DNA of 64,000 nucleotides from Hyphomicrobiales bacterium (GTDB taxonomy: Bacteria > Pseudomonadota > Alphaproteobacteria > Rhizobiales > Rhizobiaceae). The notes beneath the pieces are model-generated. The model did not search any database, was not told where the DNA came from, and saw only the letters and a program-made list of their open reading frames with translations. Both the position numbers and the translations under genes were made by a program. The stretch spans positions 83,601 to 147,600 of the forward strand of contig UBYX01000015.1 in the NCBI GenBank assembly GCA_900469955.1, written 5' to 3'. Shown one piece after another: positions 1 through 9,052 of the stretch (its first letter is position 1; each line of letters begins with the position of its first letter).

Positions 1-77
1 CCCCCTCTGGCCTGCCGGCCAGAGCGTCTTGCCGACCTCTCCAATTGAGGGGAAGATGGCCGGCAGGCCAGAGGGGG
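1..77. repeat. Dispersed palindromic repeat (RIME-like)
   Basis: Two perfect 20-base arms (positions 1-20 and 58-77) are inverted copies of each other around a 37-base centre that itself contains a small CCTC/GAGG hairpin. Intergenic mosaic palindromes with CTCTGGCCTGCCGGCC-type arms are common in Rhizobiaceae genomes, and I infer this is one copy. It lies just past the 3' end of recR. The window starts inside or at the very edge of it, so it may extend further left. Confidence 0.75.
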
Positions 78-109
78 GTGAGCTTGCTCATCGTTATCCT
101 CTTCAAACG

Positions 110-715
110 CTAAATCGCCGTCCGGGCTCTGAGCGCTGCCGTCAGCGTGCCTTCGTCGAGATAGTCGAGTTCACCGCCGACCGGCACGCCATGCGCCAGC
201 CGGGTGATCTTCACCTCGATGCCGGAAAGCTGATCGGTAATATAGTGCGCCGTCGTCTGGCCTTCGACGGTCGCGTTGACCGCGATGATGATTTCGCGGA
301 TCGTACCCTCGTTGACCCGGTCGATCAGGCCACGAATGTTGAGGTCATCAGGGCCGATGCCGTCGAGCGGCGAGAGCGTGCCGCCGAGCACGTGGTAGCC
401 CGCATTCATGGCGCCCGCCCGCTCCAGCGCCCAGAGGTCGGAAACATCCTCCACCACGATCAGCAGGGATTGGTCGCGGCTGGCATCGGTGCAGACGGTG
501 CAGGGGTCGACGGTATCAACATTGCCGCAGCGCGAGCAGATCTTCACTTTGTCATAGGCCTCGCCCATCGCATGAGAAAGCGGCCCGAGGAGTTGCTCCT
601 TCTTCTTGATGAGGTGCAGCGCCGCCCGACGGGCCGAGCGAGGCCCCAGCCCCGGGACTTTCGCCAGAAGCTGGATGAGTTTTTCGATTTCGGGACCAGT
701 GACTCGCTTTGCCAT
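110..715 (-). CDS. recR: Recombination protein RecR
   Basis: RecR, 201 aa, works with RecF and RecO to load RecA on gapped DNA. The N-terminal helix-hairpin-helix (PGLGPRSA, about residues 21-28), a four-cysteine zinc finger (C60, C63, C72, C75) and a TOPRIM domain from about residue 83 are all visible, and the length is normal for the family. The start has a good AAGGAG ribosome site about six bases upstream. In many bacteria recR directly follows dnaX-ybaB. Here a lysE-type gene and an oppositely oriented MOSC gene lie between them. recF is also in this window (15.0-16.1 kb). Confidence 0.97.
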   Translation of the reverse strand: MAKRVTGPEIEKLIQLLAKVPGLGPRSARRAALHLIKKKEQLLGPLSHAMGEAYDKVKICSRCGNVDTVDPCTVCTDASRDQSLLIVVEDVSDLWALERAGAMNAGYHVLGGTLSPLDGIGPDDLNIRGLIDRVNEGTIREIIIAVNATVEGQTTAHYITDQLSGIEVKITRLAHGVPVGGELDYLDEGTLTAALRARTAI

Positions 716-769
716 GTTCTCCTTTTAGCCCATATGCTCTTCAAACGGAATCGCGGAAGGAACGTCTGC

Positions 770-1381
770 ATGAAACTTCTCGCCATCTGTCTCGGCCGCC
801 CCGAAAAGCTGCCGGGCAAGAGTTTCAAGACCGGCATCTACAAGAGCGCCCTGAACTCTGCCGCGATGATCGACAGGTTCGGTCTGGTCGGCGATGCCGT
901 TTGCAACACCAGACATCACGGCGGCGAGGACCAGGCGGTGCTGCTCGAAGGTTCGCTGACCCTGGACTGGTGGACTGCCGAACTCGGCCACGAGCTGCCG
1001 CCCGGGACATTTGGCGAAAATCTGATCATCGAAGGCCTCGACAACCGGGATGTTGCCGCCGGGGACCGTTTCCATGTGGGCGAGGTCGTGCTCGAAGCGA
1101 GCTGCGCCCGTTCGCCCTGCAACACGCTGGCGGTGAAGATGGGTGATCCGACCTTCGTGAAGACCTATGTCAGAGCCGGTCGCCCCGGCATCTATTGCCG
1201 GATCATCGCGCCCGGCATGGTTTCGCCGGGCGATCCGGTACGCCACGAACGCTTCTCCGGCGACCGCGTCATGATCGCGGAAATGCTGGCGGCTGTCGGA
1301 AGAAGCCTCTCGGATGCGGAAAAAGCCCGCTTCCTTGCGGCACCCATAGGCCGCCGGTGGAGGCCGACCTTCGAAAACTAG
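770..1381 (+). CDS. MOSC domain protein (YiiM-like)
   Basis: This 203-aa protein is a single MOSC (molybdenum cofactor sulfurase C-terminal) domain of the YiiM type. It shows a TGIxK motif near residue 21, an HHGG motif at 49-52, FGENL at 81-85 and a conserved cysteine in SPCNTL (C117), the residue thought to carry sulfur or bind the cofactor in this family. YiiM-type proteins reduce N-hydroxylated compounds in some bacteria, but the substrate here is unknown. I chose the ATG with GGAAGGA upstream because an upstream in-frame extension merely overlaps recR antisense. The gene is divergent from recR and convergent with the LysE gene. Confidence 0.88.
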   Translation: MKLLAICLGRPEKLPGKSFKTGIYKSALNSAAMIDRFGLVGDAVCNTRHHGGEDQAVLLEGSLTLDWWTAELGHELPPGTFGENLIIEGLDNRDVAAGDRFHVGEVVLEASCARSPCNTLAVKMGDPTFVKTYVRAGRPGIYCRIIAPGMVSPGDPVRHERFSGDRVMIAEMLAAVGRSLSDAEKARFLAAPIGRRWRPTFEN

Positions 1382-1428
1382 AGCAATCCCGGCAAAATGG
1401 GCAGAGGTTCTACATTGTCCAACAAAGT

Positions 1429-2040
1429 CTAGCGCGTTGCGATCGCCGCAGCGGCGCTGGCCATGGCGCCCGCCGAGACCCGGTTCGCCATCTGCACGGC
1501 GCGCCGGCTCTTGAGAAAACCGCGCGCCTTGCCTGCGAGCAGCATCCAGGAAATGTTGACCGTCATCAACACGAAGAACTGGCAGGTGACCAGCTCCAGC
1601 CAGCCTGTCATCGTCACCGCATGAATGTCGATGATCGACGGCAGGAGCGCGATGTAGAACATCATGATCTTCGGATTGCCGAGTGCCACCGAGATCGCCG
1701 CCAGGAACAGCTTCAGGCTCGAACGTGCCTCGGGAAGCTCCGCCTCGGACGTATCCGGTGAGGAAGTCCACATCTTCCAGGCGAGATAAAGGAGATAGGC
1801 GACACCCAGCCATTTGATGGCGACGAAGACGTGGTGGAAGGTGTCTGCGATCGCCGACAGGCCGGCAACCGCCACCGTCAGCCAGACCGCGTCGCCGATC
1901 CACATGCCGAACAGGAAGGGAAAGACGCCGCGTGTGCCCTTGGCGATGACGCGTGCCACGAGCGCTGCGATGCTTGGCCCCGGCGTGCCCGCGGCCACGA
2001 ACAGCGCGCCAACGAAGACGAGCAGAGAAGTCAGCGTCAT
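1429..2040 (-). CDS. LysE/RhtB family amino acid exporter
   Basis: This 203-aa, strongly hydrophobic inner-membrane protein has the LysE/RhtB N-terminal signature (GTPGPS near residue 18) and about six predicted membrane segments. Family members export amino acids such as lysine, threonine or homoserine lactone, but the substrate cannot be read from sequence. It lies 31 bases downstream of ybaB on the same strand, so it may be co-transcribed with dnaX-ybaB, and it separates them from recR. A second LysE-type gene is at 18.9-19.4 kb. Confidence 0.9.
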   Translation of the reverse strand: MTLTSLLVFVGALFVAAGTPGPSIAALVARVIAKGTRGVFPFLFGMWIGDAVWLTVAVAGLSAIADTFHHVFVAIKWLGVAYLLYLAWKMWTSSPDTSEAELPEARSSLKLFLAAISVALGNPKIMMFYIALLPSIIDIHAVTMTGWLELVTCQFFVLMTVNISWMLLAGKARGFLKSRRAVQMANRVSAGAMASAAAAIATR

Positions 2041-2071
2041 CGGAGCCTCCCGGTTTCCGTGTATTTTCGGA

Positions 2072-2395
2072 TCAGAACGGCATCTTGAAGCCGGGCGGGA
2101 TCGGCAAGCCGGCGGTCAGCTCCTTGGTCTTTTCGGCAGCGATCGCCTCGGCACGTTCCTTGGCTGCCTTGTGAGCCGCCACGATCAGATCTTCGAGGAT
2201 CTCGACCTCTTCTTCCTTGAAGAGCGACGGATCGATCTTCAGGCCGAGCATTTCGCCCTTGCCGTTCAGCCGGACGGTCACGAGGCCGCCGCCGGATGTG
2301 CCTTCGACGTCGAGAGCGGCGATATCCGCCTGCATCTGCTCCATCTTGGCCTGCATTTCCTTGACCTTGCCCATCATGCCCATGATGTCGCGCAT
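2072..2395 (-). CDS. ybaB: YbaB/EbfC nucleoid-associated protein
   Basis: At 107 aa this is the typical size of the YbaB/EbfC family, small dimeric DNA-binding proteins of the nucleoid. The N-terminus ([20 protein letters not shown]) and the central [12 protein letters not shown] stretch are characteristic. It starts 18 bases after the dnaX stop, on the same strand. This coupling to dnaX is conserved across bacteria and suggests a link to replication or repair. An AAGAGGA site lies upstream of the ATG. Confidence 0.95.
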   Translation of the reverse strand: MRDIMGMMGKVKEMQAKMEQMQADIAALDVEGTSGGGLVTVRLNGKGEMLGLKIDPSLFKEEEVEILEDLIVAAHKAAKERAEAIAAEKTKELTAGLPIPPGFKMPF

Positions 2396-2413
2396 GTCGA
2401 AAATCCTCTTCTT

Positions 2414-4300
2414 TTATAGTTCGATGTCGTCGCCGGGCAGGATGTCGCCCTCTTCGGATTCCGCGGTTGCCGGTGGGGTGGCTTCCGCCGCCTCGTCTTC
2501 CTCTTCTTCGGCACGAATACGCACGTCGATGATCCTGGCGCCCGGGAACTGGGCGAGAATGGCGGCCACGTCCGGATCGGCCCGGGCATCGGTCCTGCGC
2601 TGCTCCTTGGCCTGTTCCTCCGCCTGAGCCAGCGTCGGAGCGCCCCGCTCGTTGGAAAGCGTCACCCACCAGGTGATCCCGGTCCATTCCCGAAGCTTCG
2701 ACGTCAGATCATTGATGATGGACTTCGGCGCATCGGGCTCGAGGTTGATTTCGAGCCGCCCGGGTTCCAGTTTTACCAGGTGGACGGACTGACGGATGCG
2801 GGCCCGCAATACGGGTTCGCGATTTTTGGCGCAGAGATCGCCGATGTCTTCCAGCGACCGTACGTGAACCTTGGGCTCAGGCTGGGATTCGGCTGCCGCT
2901 TGCATTGCCGGCCGTTCCAAAGGTTCCTGCACGTTTTCGGGCGCGGGGACGGCCCGCAGCATCGCGGTCGGCCCCCCGGCCGGAACGCGCGGTGTCGACA
3001 TATCCGAGCCGCGTGCATTGACCGGAGACTGGGACGGCGAGGCCACCCGTCCTCCGCCGTTCGACGCGGGCGCCGAACGCTGTCCATCGCCGCCGGAGAG
3101 ATCAGCGAGCCTGCGCGCGGCATCTTCTGGGGAAGGCAGATGAGCCGCATGGGTGAGACGGATCAGCACCATTTCGGCAGCACCGGCCGGGCGTGAGGAA
3201 TTCTCGGCTTCCGGAATGCCCTTGAGCAGCATCTGCCAGATGCGCGACAGCGTGCTCACGGCAACGCTCTCGGCGAATTCCCGGCCGCGCAGGCGTTCCA
3301 CTTCGCTCAGCGAGGGGTCGTTTGCCGCATCGGGAATGTATTTGAAACGGGTGACGAGATGGGTGAAGTCGGCAAGGTCGGTCAGCACGACCACCGGATT
3401 TGCCCCGGCCTCGTACTGCGCCCCAAACTCGGAAAGCGCAGCCGTCACGTCGCCCCGCACGATATGGTCGAACAAATCCACGATGCGCGCCCGGTCGGCA
3501 AGTCCCAGCATGCCGCGAACGGTCTCGGCAACCACGCTGCCGCCGCCATGGGCGATCGCCTGGTCGAGCAGCGACAGGCCGTCGCGCGCCGAGCCTTCGG
3601 CAGCACGGGCGATCATCGACAGCGCTTCCTGCTCGGCCGCAATGCCTTCCTTTTCAAGGATGGTGGTGAACAGGCCGACGAGATCGGCCGCGCTGATGCG
3701 ACGCAGGTCGAACCGCTGGCAGCGGGAAAGGACGGTGATCGGAACTTTTCTGATCTCGGTCGTCGCGAAGATGAATTTCACATGCTCCGGCGGCTCTTCG
3801 AGCGTCTTCAGCAGGCCGTTGAAGGCCTGCGTCGAAAGCATGTGCACTTCGTCGATGATGTAGACCTTGTAGCGCGCCGAGACGGGACGGTAGCGCACCT
3901 GCTCGATGATCTCGCGGATGTCGTCGATGCCCGTATGGGAGGCCGCATCCATCTCGATCACGTCCACATGCCGGCCTTCCATGATCGCCTGGCAATGGTC
4001 GCCGGGGATGCGAAGGTCTATCGTCGGCTTATCGATTTCAGCGGTCTTGTAGTTCAGAGCACGGGCAAGGATGCGCGCGGTCGTCGTCTTGCCCACGCCG
4101 CGAACGCCGGTCAACATATAGGCTTGGGCGATGCGTCCTGTGTCGAAAGCGTTGGTGAGCGTGCGGACCATCGGCTCCTGGCCGACCATCAGGTCCGAGA
4201 AATCCTTGGGGCGATATTTGCGGGCAAGCACCCGGTAAGCGCTGCCGCCAGCAGGACTGGCAACGGGAGCATTTGATGACGTGGGCCCGGTATCGCTCAT
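2414..4300 (-). CDS. dnaX: DNA polymerase III subunit gamma/tau
   Basis: DnaX (628 aa) is the ATPase core of the polymerase III clamp loader. The Walker A motif GVRGVGKT is at residues 65-72, Walker B (IIDEVH) near 148, and the AAA+ lid and oligomerisation domain follow. A low-complexity linker around 390-470 leads to a tau-like C-terminal region ending in an acidic tail. In most DnaX proteins a zinc module with four cysteines follows Walker A. Here only one cysteine in the GDHCQAI context (C103) remains, so the zinc module is degenerate. I saw no clear frameshift signal for a separate gamma product but did not search exhaustively. Confidence 0.97.
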   Translation of the reverse strand: MSDTGPTSSNAPVASPAGGSAYRVLARKYRPKDFSDLMVGQEPMVRTLTNAFDTGRIAQAYMLTGVRGVGKTTTARILARALNYKTAEIDKPTIDLRIPGDHCQAIMEGRHVDVIEMDAASHTGIDDIREIIEQVRYRPVSARYKVYIIDEVHMLSTQAFNGLLKTLEEPPEHVKFIFATTEIRKVPITVLSRCQRFDLRRISAADLVGLFTTILEKEGIAAEQEALSMIARAAEGSARDGLSLLDQAIAHGGGSVVAETVRGMLGLADRARIVDLFDHIVRGDVTAALSEFGAQYEAGANPVVVLTDLADFTHLVTRFKYIPDAANDPSLSEVERLRGREFAESVAVSTLSRIWQMLLKGIPEAENSSRPAGAAEMVLIRLTHAAHLPSPEDAARRLADLSGGDGQRSAPASNGGGRVASPSQSPVNARGSDMSTPRVPAGGPTAMLRAVPAPENVQEPLERPAMQAAAESQPEPKVHVRSLEDIGDLCAKNREPVLRARIRQSVHLVKLEPGRLEINLEPDAPKSIINDLTSKLREWTGITWWVTLSNERGAPTLAQAEEQAKEQRRTDARADPDVAAILAQFPGARIIDVRIRAEEEEDEAAEATPPATAESEEGDILPGDDIEL

Positions 4301-4371
4301 TCAGTCCAGCCTGCGGGGGCCGTTCCAGTCACTTGACCGGACCGGAAGCTGACCAAGATGGTAGAAAAGGG

Positions 4372-4470
4372 TGGGAGGCTGGCACGGCGACCCGTGCCTG
4401 GCTCGTTAGGGCTGCTTCCTTCCGGACCTGACCCGGTTGGCGAGTGGCTCGTCCACCACCAACCTCCCGC
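4372..4470 (-). ncRNA. ffs: Signal recognition particle RNA (4.5S, small type)
   Basis: On the minus strand the sequence contains the universally conserved SRP RNA core CAGGTCCGGAAGGAAGCAGC with its GGAA tetraloop and asymmetric loop. Flanking arms (GGGAGG...CCTCCC) pair to close a roughly 100-nt hairpin. It lies 70 bases upstream of dnaX on the same strand, an arrangement seen in many alphaproteobacteria. The RNA binds Ffh and targets inner-membrane proteins to the translocon. Exact ends are estimated from the terminal stem. Confidence 0.95.
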
Positions 4471-4554
4471 CGCACATATCGTCAATAACGCTTCCAAATG
4501 CAAGCCAGACCTGTAAAAAACTGCTATCGAACAGAAAACACACGGGAGGAAAGC

Positions 4555-4962
4555 TTGAGCGCATTCGAACTGGACGGACGGATCGACAAGGATTCCGAGC
4601 TCGTGAAAAAGCTGGACCTCTGCCAGTTGCGTCTCCAGAACGACAGCCGCTGGCCCTGGCTGGTCATGGTGCCTGAGCGAAACGGCATGAGCGAGATCTT
4701 CGACCTCTCGCCTTCCGACCAGGCCCTGCTTTCCGTCGAAGCCAATCGCGTCGCCGCGGCCTTGAAGCAGGTCACGGGCGCAACCAAGATCAATGTCGGC
4801 GCTCTCGGCAACATCGTGCGCCAGCTGCATGTCCACGTCATAGCCCGCTTCGAAGGCGATCCGAACTGGCCCGGCCCCGTCTGGGGTTTTGGTCAGGCGG
4901 TACCTTACGAACAATCGCAGAAGCAGAATCTCATCAAGAAACTGGTTGAAGCTCTTTCATGA
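4555..4962 (+). CDS. HIT family protein
   Basis: This 135-aa HIT-domain protein (nucleotide hydrolase/transferase superfamily) carries the histidine triad as QLHVHVIARF in its C-terminal half. The start is a TTG preceded by GGGAGGA at good spacing. A longer in-frame ATG at 4498 lacks a ribosome site and overlaps the promoter region of the SRP RNA. Its last four bases overlap the nudC start (ATGA), so the two genes are translationally coupled. Both products act on nucleotide phosphoanhydrides, which suggests a shared house-cleaning role. Confidence 0.88.
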   Translation: MSAFELDGRIDKDSELVKKLDLCQLRLQNDSRWPWLVMVPERNGMSEIFDLSPSDQALLSVEANRVAAALKQVTGATKINVGALGNIVRQLHVHVIARFEGDPNWPGPVWGFGQAVPYEQSQKQNLIKKLVEALS

Positions 4963-5936
4963 CCGCTACCCTTTTCGATACCGATGCACCTCACCCCGAG
5001 CCAAGCGAGCTTACTGCTTTTTCCGGCAACAAGCTCGACAGGCAGGCCGAATATCGCGCGGATGATTGCGTCGAGAAGGCGCTGGCCGTTGAAGGCACCC
5101 ATATCCTCGCCTTCAGCGGCAGCCGGCTCATCCTCAAGCATGACGGCCAGATTCTCGATCCGCTGTTTTCGGCCTACGAGCTTGCGGAACTGAAGCCGGA
5201 TTTCGATGGTGCCGTCCTGCTCGGCTACAAGGAAAACGGCGAGCCCCGCATCGCCGTACCGGTTCTCATTCCCGCGGAAGAGCTGGCAAGCCACTACAAG
5301 CCCACCGAGGCGCGGGCGCTTTTCCGCGATTCCTTGATCGAGGTTGAACTGCTCGGCGAAGTCGCCCAGGCCGTTGCGCTTCTCAACTGGAACTCGGCAA
5401 ATCTTTTTTGCGGCAAGTGCGGCTCGCCGACGGAGATGAAGATCGGCGGCTACAAGCGCGTCTGCACGAAATGCGAACACATGATGTTTCCGCGAACCGA
5501 TCCGGTGGTCATCATGCTGACCATCGACGTGGAGCGGGATCGTTGCCTGCTTGGCCGCAGCCACCATTTCCAGGAAGGCATGTATTCCTGCCTCGCCGGC
5601 TTCGTGGAGCCCGGCGAGACGATCGAGAACGCCGTCCGCCGCGAAACCTTCGAGGAGGCAGGTATCGAGGTCGGCCGCGTCCGCTATCACGCGTCGCAGC
5701 CCTGGCCTATGCCTCATTCGCTGATGATCGGATGTTACGCCGAAGCGAGATCGGTCGACATCAAGATCGATCCGCAGGAAATGCAGGACGTCCGGTGGTT
5801 TGGCCGGGCGGAAACAGCCGCCATGCTGGAGGCTGGCCCCGGCAGTCCCTATTTCGCACCGGTCGAAGGCGCGATAGCCCATCGGCTGCTGCGCGACTGG
5901 ATCGAGTGGGGTGACGAGCGGTCAGGCGCAGCCTGA
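4959..5936 (+). CDS. nudC: NADH pyrophosphatase / NAD-cap decapping hydrolase NudC
   Basis: NudC (325 aa) cleaves NAD(H) to NMN(H) plus AMP and removes NAD caps from RNA. A zinc ribbon (C151, C154, C169, C172) is followed by a Nudix box at about 213-238 with the required REx2EEx core (RRETFEEAG). The SQPWPMP motif just after the box is the family signature for NADH pyrophosphatases. The start overlaps the upstream HIT gene by four bases. Confidence 0.95.
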   Translation: MTATLFDTDAPHPEPSELTAFSGNKLDRQAEYRADDCVEKALAVEGTHILAFSGSRLILKHDGQILDPLFSAYELAELKPDFDGAVLLGYKENGEPRIAVPVLIPAEELASHYKPTEARALFRDSLIEVELLGEVAQAVALLNWNSANLFCGKCGSPTEMKIGGYKRVCTKCEHMMFPRTDPVVIMLTIDVERDRCLLGRSHHFQEGMYSCLAGFVEPGETIENAVRRETFEEAGIEVGRVRYHASQPWPMPHSLMIGCYAEARSVDIKIDPQEMQDVRWFGRAETAAMLEAGPGSPYFAPVEGAIAHRLLRDWIEWGDERSGAA

Positions 5937-6072
5937 GCAATCGATCCGTCGAATCGATTGCAGCGAGGAACGCCCGGAGCACACGCGAAGGGCAGGGCCG
6001 CGTGATCCTGGCAGGATCCTTCGGAAGGACGAGCGCTCTGAGTTCAAGCGTATTGCTGGAGGCCCCAATCTG

Positions 6073-6768
6073 ATGACCGTTGCCCGTTCGGAGCGCCTGC
6101 TGGCCCTTCTTCAGACGCTCCGGCGTTACCGGCAACCCGTCAGCGGTGCGAAGCTCGCCACCGAAACGGGCGTCAGCCTTCGCACGCTCTATCGGGATAT
6201 CGCGAGCCTCCAGTCGCAGGGCGCCTTCATCGAAGGAGAGGCGGGCGTCGGCTACGTCCTGCGACCGGGTTTCATGCTGCCGCCGATGATGTTCACCGAA
6301 GAGGAGGTCGAGGCCCTGGTGCTCGGCTCGCGCTGGGTCGCGAAGACGGCCGATTCACGGCTCGCGGCCGGCGCTGTCGATGCGCTTGCCAAGATCGCTG
6401 CTGTCCTGCCGCCGGAGCTGAAGGAAGAACTTGAAACCTCGCCGCTTCTGGTCGGAGCCCCGCGGCGGGAGGCGGAAAAGGCCGATCTGGCTCTCCTCCG
6501 CAACGCGATCCGCGCGGAACATATCCTTGAACTCGTCTATGAAGACGAAAACGGTTCAAGGACGCATCGCACGGTCTGGCCCTTTGCTCTCGGCTTTTTC
6601 GACAGTGTTCGGGTGATGATGGCGTGGTGCGAGTTGAGGCAGGGTTTCCGACATTTCCGTACCGATCGCATCGCATCGGCCAACTCCCTGGAAAAGCGCT
6701 ATCCACGCCGTCGGCAGGTGTTGCTGAAGGAATGGCGCCAGGCGCAGGGGATTCCCGCCCCGCCTTGA
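6073..6768 (+). CDS. HTH-WYL transcriptional regulator (YafY family)
   Basis: This 231-aa protein has an N-terminal winged helix-turn-helix (DeoR-like HTH_11, about residues 1-55, with the SLRTLYRDI recognition helix) and a C-terminal WYL domain beginning near residue 140. WYL domains sense small ligands or nucleic acids. YafY-type members often regulate a neighbouring gene, here plausibly the downstream VOC protein 68 bases away. I chose the ATG at 6073. An upstream in-frame ATG at 5911 would overlap nudC and add 54 residues of unlikely composition. Confidence 0.88.
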   Translation: MTVARSERLLALLQTLRRYRQPVSGAKLATETGVSLRTLYRDIASLQSQGAFIEGEAGVGYVLRPGFMLPPMMFTEEEVEALVLGSRWVAKTADSRLAAGAVDALAKIAAVLPPELKEELETSPLLVGAPRREAEKADLALLRNAIRAEHILELVYEDENGSRTHRTVWPFALGFFDSVRVMMAWCELRQGFRHFRTDRIASANSLEKRYPRRRQVLLKEWRQAQGIPAPP

Positions 6769-6836
6769 TTGCTGCTGCCATTATCTGACAGCAGGGTCGG
6801 ATAGTGTCTCGTCAGTCCCAACCAAGGAGCACGGAC

Positions 6837-7208
6837 ATGGTTCACCCTGATTTCACCATCCTCTTCGTCGACAGCCCGCTGAAAAGTGCGGATTTTTATC
6901 AATCGCTGTTCGGGGTCGAGCCCGTGGAGCGTTCGGCTACATTCGCGCTTTTCGTCCTTCCCGCAGGGCTTCGGTTCGGGCTCTGGTCGCGGCACACGGC
7001 CGAACCGCCTGTGACCTCCGGCGGTGGCGGCATGGAAGTGTGCTTTAAACGCGAGGATGCAGCCGATGTGGATCGGATTTATGCGGATTGGGCCGGCGGG
7101 GGTCTGCGCGTTCTTCAGACGCCGGTACAGATGGATTTCGGCTATACCTTTGTCGTCACCGATCCGGACGGACACCGGTTGCGAGTCTATTCCATGACGC
7201 AAGAGTGA
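6837..7208 (+). CDS. VOC (glyoxalase/bleomycin resistance) family protein
   Basis: This 123-aa protein contains one vicinal oxygen chelate fold: FVDSPLKSADFYQSLFG at the N-terminus and FVVTDPDGHRLRVYS at the C-terminus, matching the two beta-alpha-beta-beta-beta halves. Members are metal-dependent lyases, dioxygenases or drug-binding proteins, and the substrate here is not evident. An AAGGAG ribosome site precedes the ATG. It lies directly after the WYL regulator gene and is convergent with pheA across a shared hairpin. Confidence 0.85.
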   Translation: MVHPDFTILFVDSPLKSADFYQSLFGVEPVERSATFALFVLPAGLRFGLWSRHTAEPPVTSGGGGMEVCFKREDAADVDRIYADWAGGGLRVLQTPVQMDFGYTFVVTDPDGHRLRVYSMTQE

Positions 7209-7220
7209 CGAGATGAGGCC

Positions 7221-7247
7221 GGGGCGCCAGGGAATTCCTGTCGCCCC
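7221..7247. terminator. Hairpin between convergent VOC and pheA genes
   Basis: The GGGGCG and CGCCCC arms enclose an inner CAGG/CCTG stem. It sits in the 58-base gap between the two convergent stops. The T-tract after it on the plus strand is weak, so it is a plausible but not certain bidirectional terminator. Confidence 0.5.
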
Positions 7248-7266
7248 GTTTCCTGTGGGGCGGCCG

Positions 7267-8130
7267 TTATTCCTTGTTCAAGGTACCGCGCATGGTGTGG
7301 CCCTTGTAAGTGCCGAGGATCCGCACCTTTTCGGAGAAGAAGCGCAGCTCTTCCAAGGCTCGGCGTACCGGCAGATCGTCCGGATGACCTTCGATATCCG
7401 CATAGAACTGGGTCGCCACGAACTTGCCGCCGAGCTGATAGCTCTCGAGCTTGGTCATGTTGATGCCGTTCGTCGCAAAGCCGCCCATTGCCTTGTAGAG
7501 CGAGGCCGGAATATTGCGGACGTTGAACACGAAGGTGGTGACGATGATTTCGGACGGATCGTTGCGCTGCACCCATTTTTCGTCGCGGGAAAGCACAACG
7601 AAGCGGGTCACGTTGTTTTCCGTGTCCTCGACATTTTCCGCGATGATCTCAAGACCGTAAAGGTCGGCGGCAAGCCGGGGGGCGAGTGCCGCCATGGTGC
7701 GGTCGCCCTTTTCGGAAACCAGCTTTGCCGCCCCGGCCGTGTCGCCGGCAACCACCGCTTTCCAGCCGTTCGCGCGGATGATCTTTCGGCATTGGCCGAG
7801 CGCGTGAATATGGCTGTGAACCGTGCGGATCTCCTCCCGCGCCACACCGGGCAGCACCATCAGCTGGAAGCGGATGGGCATGAAATATTCGCCGACGATG
7901 TGAAGCCGGGATTCGGGCAGCAGATAGTGAATGTCGGCAACCCGGCCGGCGATCGTGTTCTCGATCGGGATCATTGCAAGATCGGCGTCACCGTTTTCCA
8001 GCGCCTGGAAAGCGTCCTCGAAAGTGGGGCAGGGAAGCGGCTCCATGGCGGGGAACATATCCCGGCAGGCCATGTCGGAATTGGCGCCGTTGTCGCCCTG
8101 GAAGGCGATGCGATTGGTAGCTGCGTTCAT
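7267..8130 (-). CDS. pheA: Prephenate dehydratase
   Basis: This 287-aa monofunctional prephenate dehydratase converts prephenate to phenylpyruvate in phenylalanine synthesis. The periplasmic-binding-protein-like catalytic domain occupies about residues 1-180. A regulatory ACT domain follows (residues about 195-280, with the NGINMTKLESY motif that binds phenylalanine). There is no chorismate mutase domain. The gene starts 11 bases after the kdsB stop and is probably co-transcribed with it, a pairing seen in other Rhizobiales. Confidence 0.96.
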   Translation of the reverse strand: MNAATNRIAFQGDNGANSDMACRDMFPAMEPLPCPTFEDAFQALENGDADLAMIPIENTIAGRVADIHYLLPESRLHIVGEYFMPIRFQLMVLPGVAREEIRTVHSHIHALGQCRKIIRANGWKAVVAGDTAGAAKLVSEKGDRTMAALAPRLAADLYGLEIIAENVEDTENNVTRFVVLSRDEKWVQRNDPSEIIVTTFVFNVRNIPASLYKAMGGFATNGINMTKLESYQLGGKFVATQFYADIEGHPDDLPVRRALEELRFFSEKVRILGTYKGHTMRGTLNKE

Positions 8131-8141
8131 TGGAGTATCCG

Positions 8142-8900
8142 TCAGGAGGACGCGCGTGCCGAGAGGATCGCCCGCGCCTTTTCAAGGTCGGCCGGAGTAT
8201 CGACACCGAGGGGGACGGAGTCAACGATCTCGACGTCGATCCGCATGCCGGCTTCGAGCGCGCGCAATTGTTCGAGCGATTCGCGCTTTTCGAGCACCGA
8301 AGGACCAAGAGACACAAACTTCTCGAGTGCCGCACGGCGATAGGCGTAAAGCCCGATGTGGTGGTAAAGCGGCCCGTTGCCATATGGCGCTGTCGTGCGC
8401 GTAAAATAAAGCGCCCTCAGACGGGTTTCCGACAATGGCGAGCCGACGACTTTTACGACGCTGGGATTGGTCTTTTCATGCTCGTCGGTGATTTCCACGG
8501 TGAGCGTTGCAATGTCGGTCGACGGATTTTCGAGTGGACGAAGCGAAGCGCGAACGGCCTCGGGTTCTATCGTCGGCAAATCACCCTGAACATTGATGAT
8601 GAAATCCATCTCGGAATGCGGGTCGGCCTTCTGCACCGCCTCGAAAATGCGGTCCGATCCGGATTGATGGTCCTGGCGGGTCATGACGACTTCGAAGCCG
8701 GCTGCGGCCACCGCATCGTAAACCGCCTGGTCGTCCACCGCGACGATGATTCGCCCCGCTTCGGCTTCCTGAGCCCGCTTTGCAACCTGAACGATCATTG
8801 GAAGGCCTGCAATATCAGCCAGAGGTTTTCCGGGTAGCCGCGTGGAGGCCATGCGCGCCGGGATCAGCACCAGCGTCCGGTCAAAAGCCGAGTACTTCAT
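8142..8900 (-). CDS. kdsB: 3-deoxy-manno-octulosonate cytidylyltransferase
   Basis: KdsB (252 aa) activates Kdo as CMP-Kdo for lipopolysaccharide inner-core assembly in the cytoplasm. The nucleotide-binding N-terminus ([16 protein letters not shown]), the TRQDH and NVQGDLP motifs, and the length match the family. It is the first gene of an apparent kdsB-pheA operon and is divergent from the cytochrome c gene. Confidence 0.96.
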   Translation of the reverse strand: MKYSAFDRTLVLIPARMASTRLPGKPLADIAGLPMIVQVAKRAQEAEAGRIIVAVDDQAVYDAVAAAGFEVVMTRQDHQSGSDRIFEAVQKADPHSEMDFIINVQGDLPTIEPEAVRASLRPLENPSTDIATLTVEITDEHEKTNPSVVKVVGSPLSETRLRALYFTRTTAPYGNGPLYHHIGLYAYRRAALEKFVSLGPSVLEKRESLEQLRALEAGMRIDVEIVDSVPLGVDTPADLEKARAILSARASS

Positions 8901-9052
8901 GGGGATACCCTTCTATTCCCGCTGAAACAGTGTCAAAAAGTCTCAAGGGCGGGATGATTATCGTGTTGCAACAAAGATGCAAAAGACATAGGTTCCGCGC
9001 AATTTCAAGATGGCCCGCCTTGTGACAGGCGGTTGCAAAGGAGCGGTTGCGG

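Noticed and set aside
29..769. Long upstream extension of the MOSC reading frame
   Set aside because: The 450-aa frame runs antisense through recR. The MOSC domain starts at the ATG with a proper ribosome site at 770.
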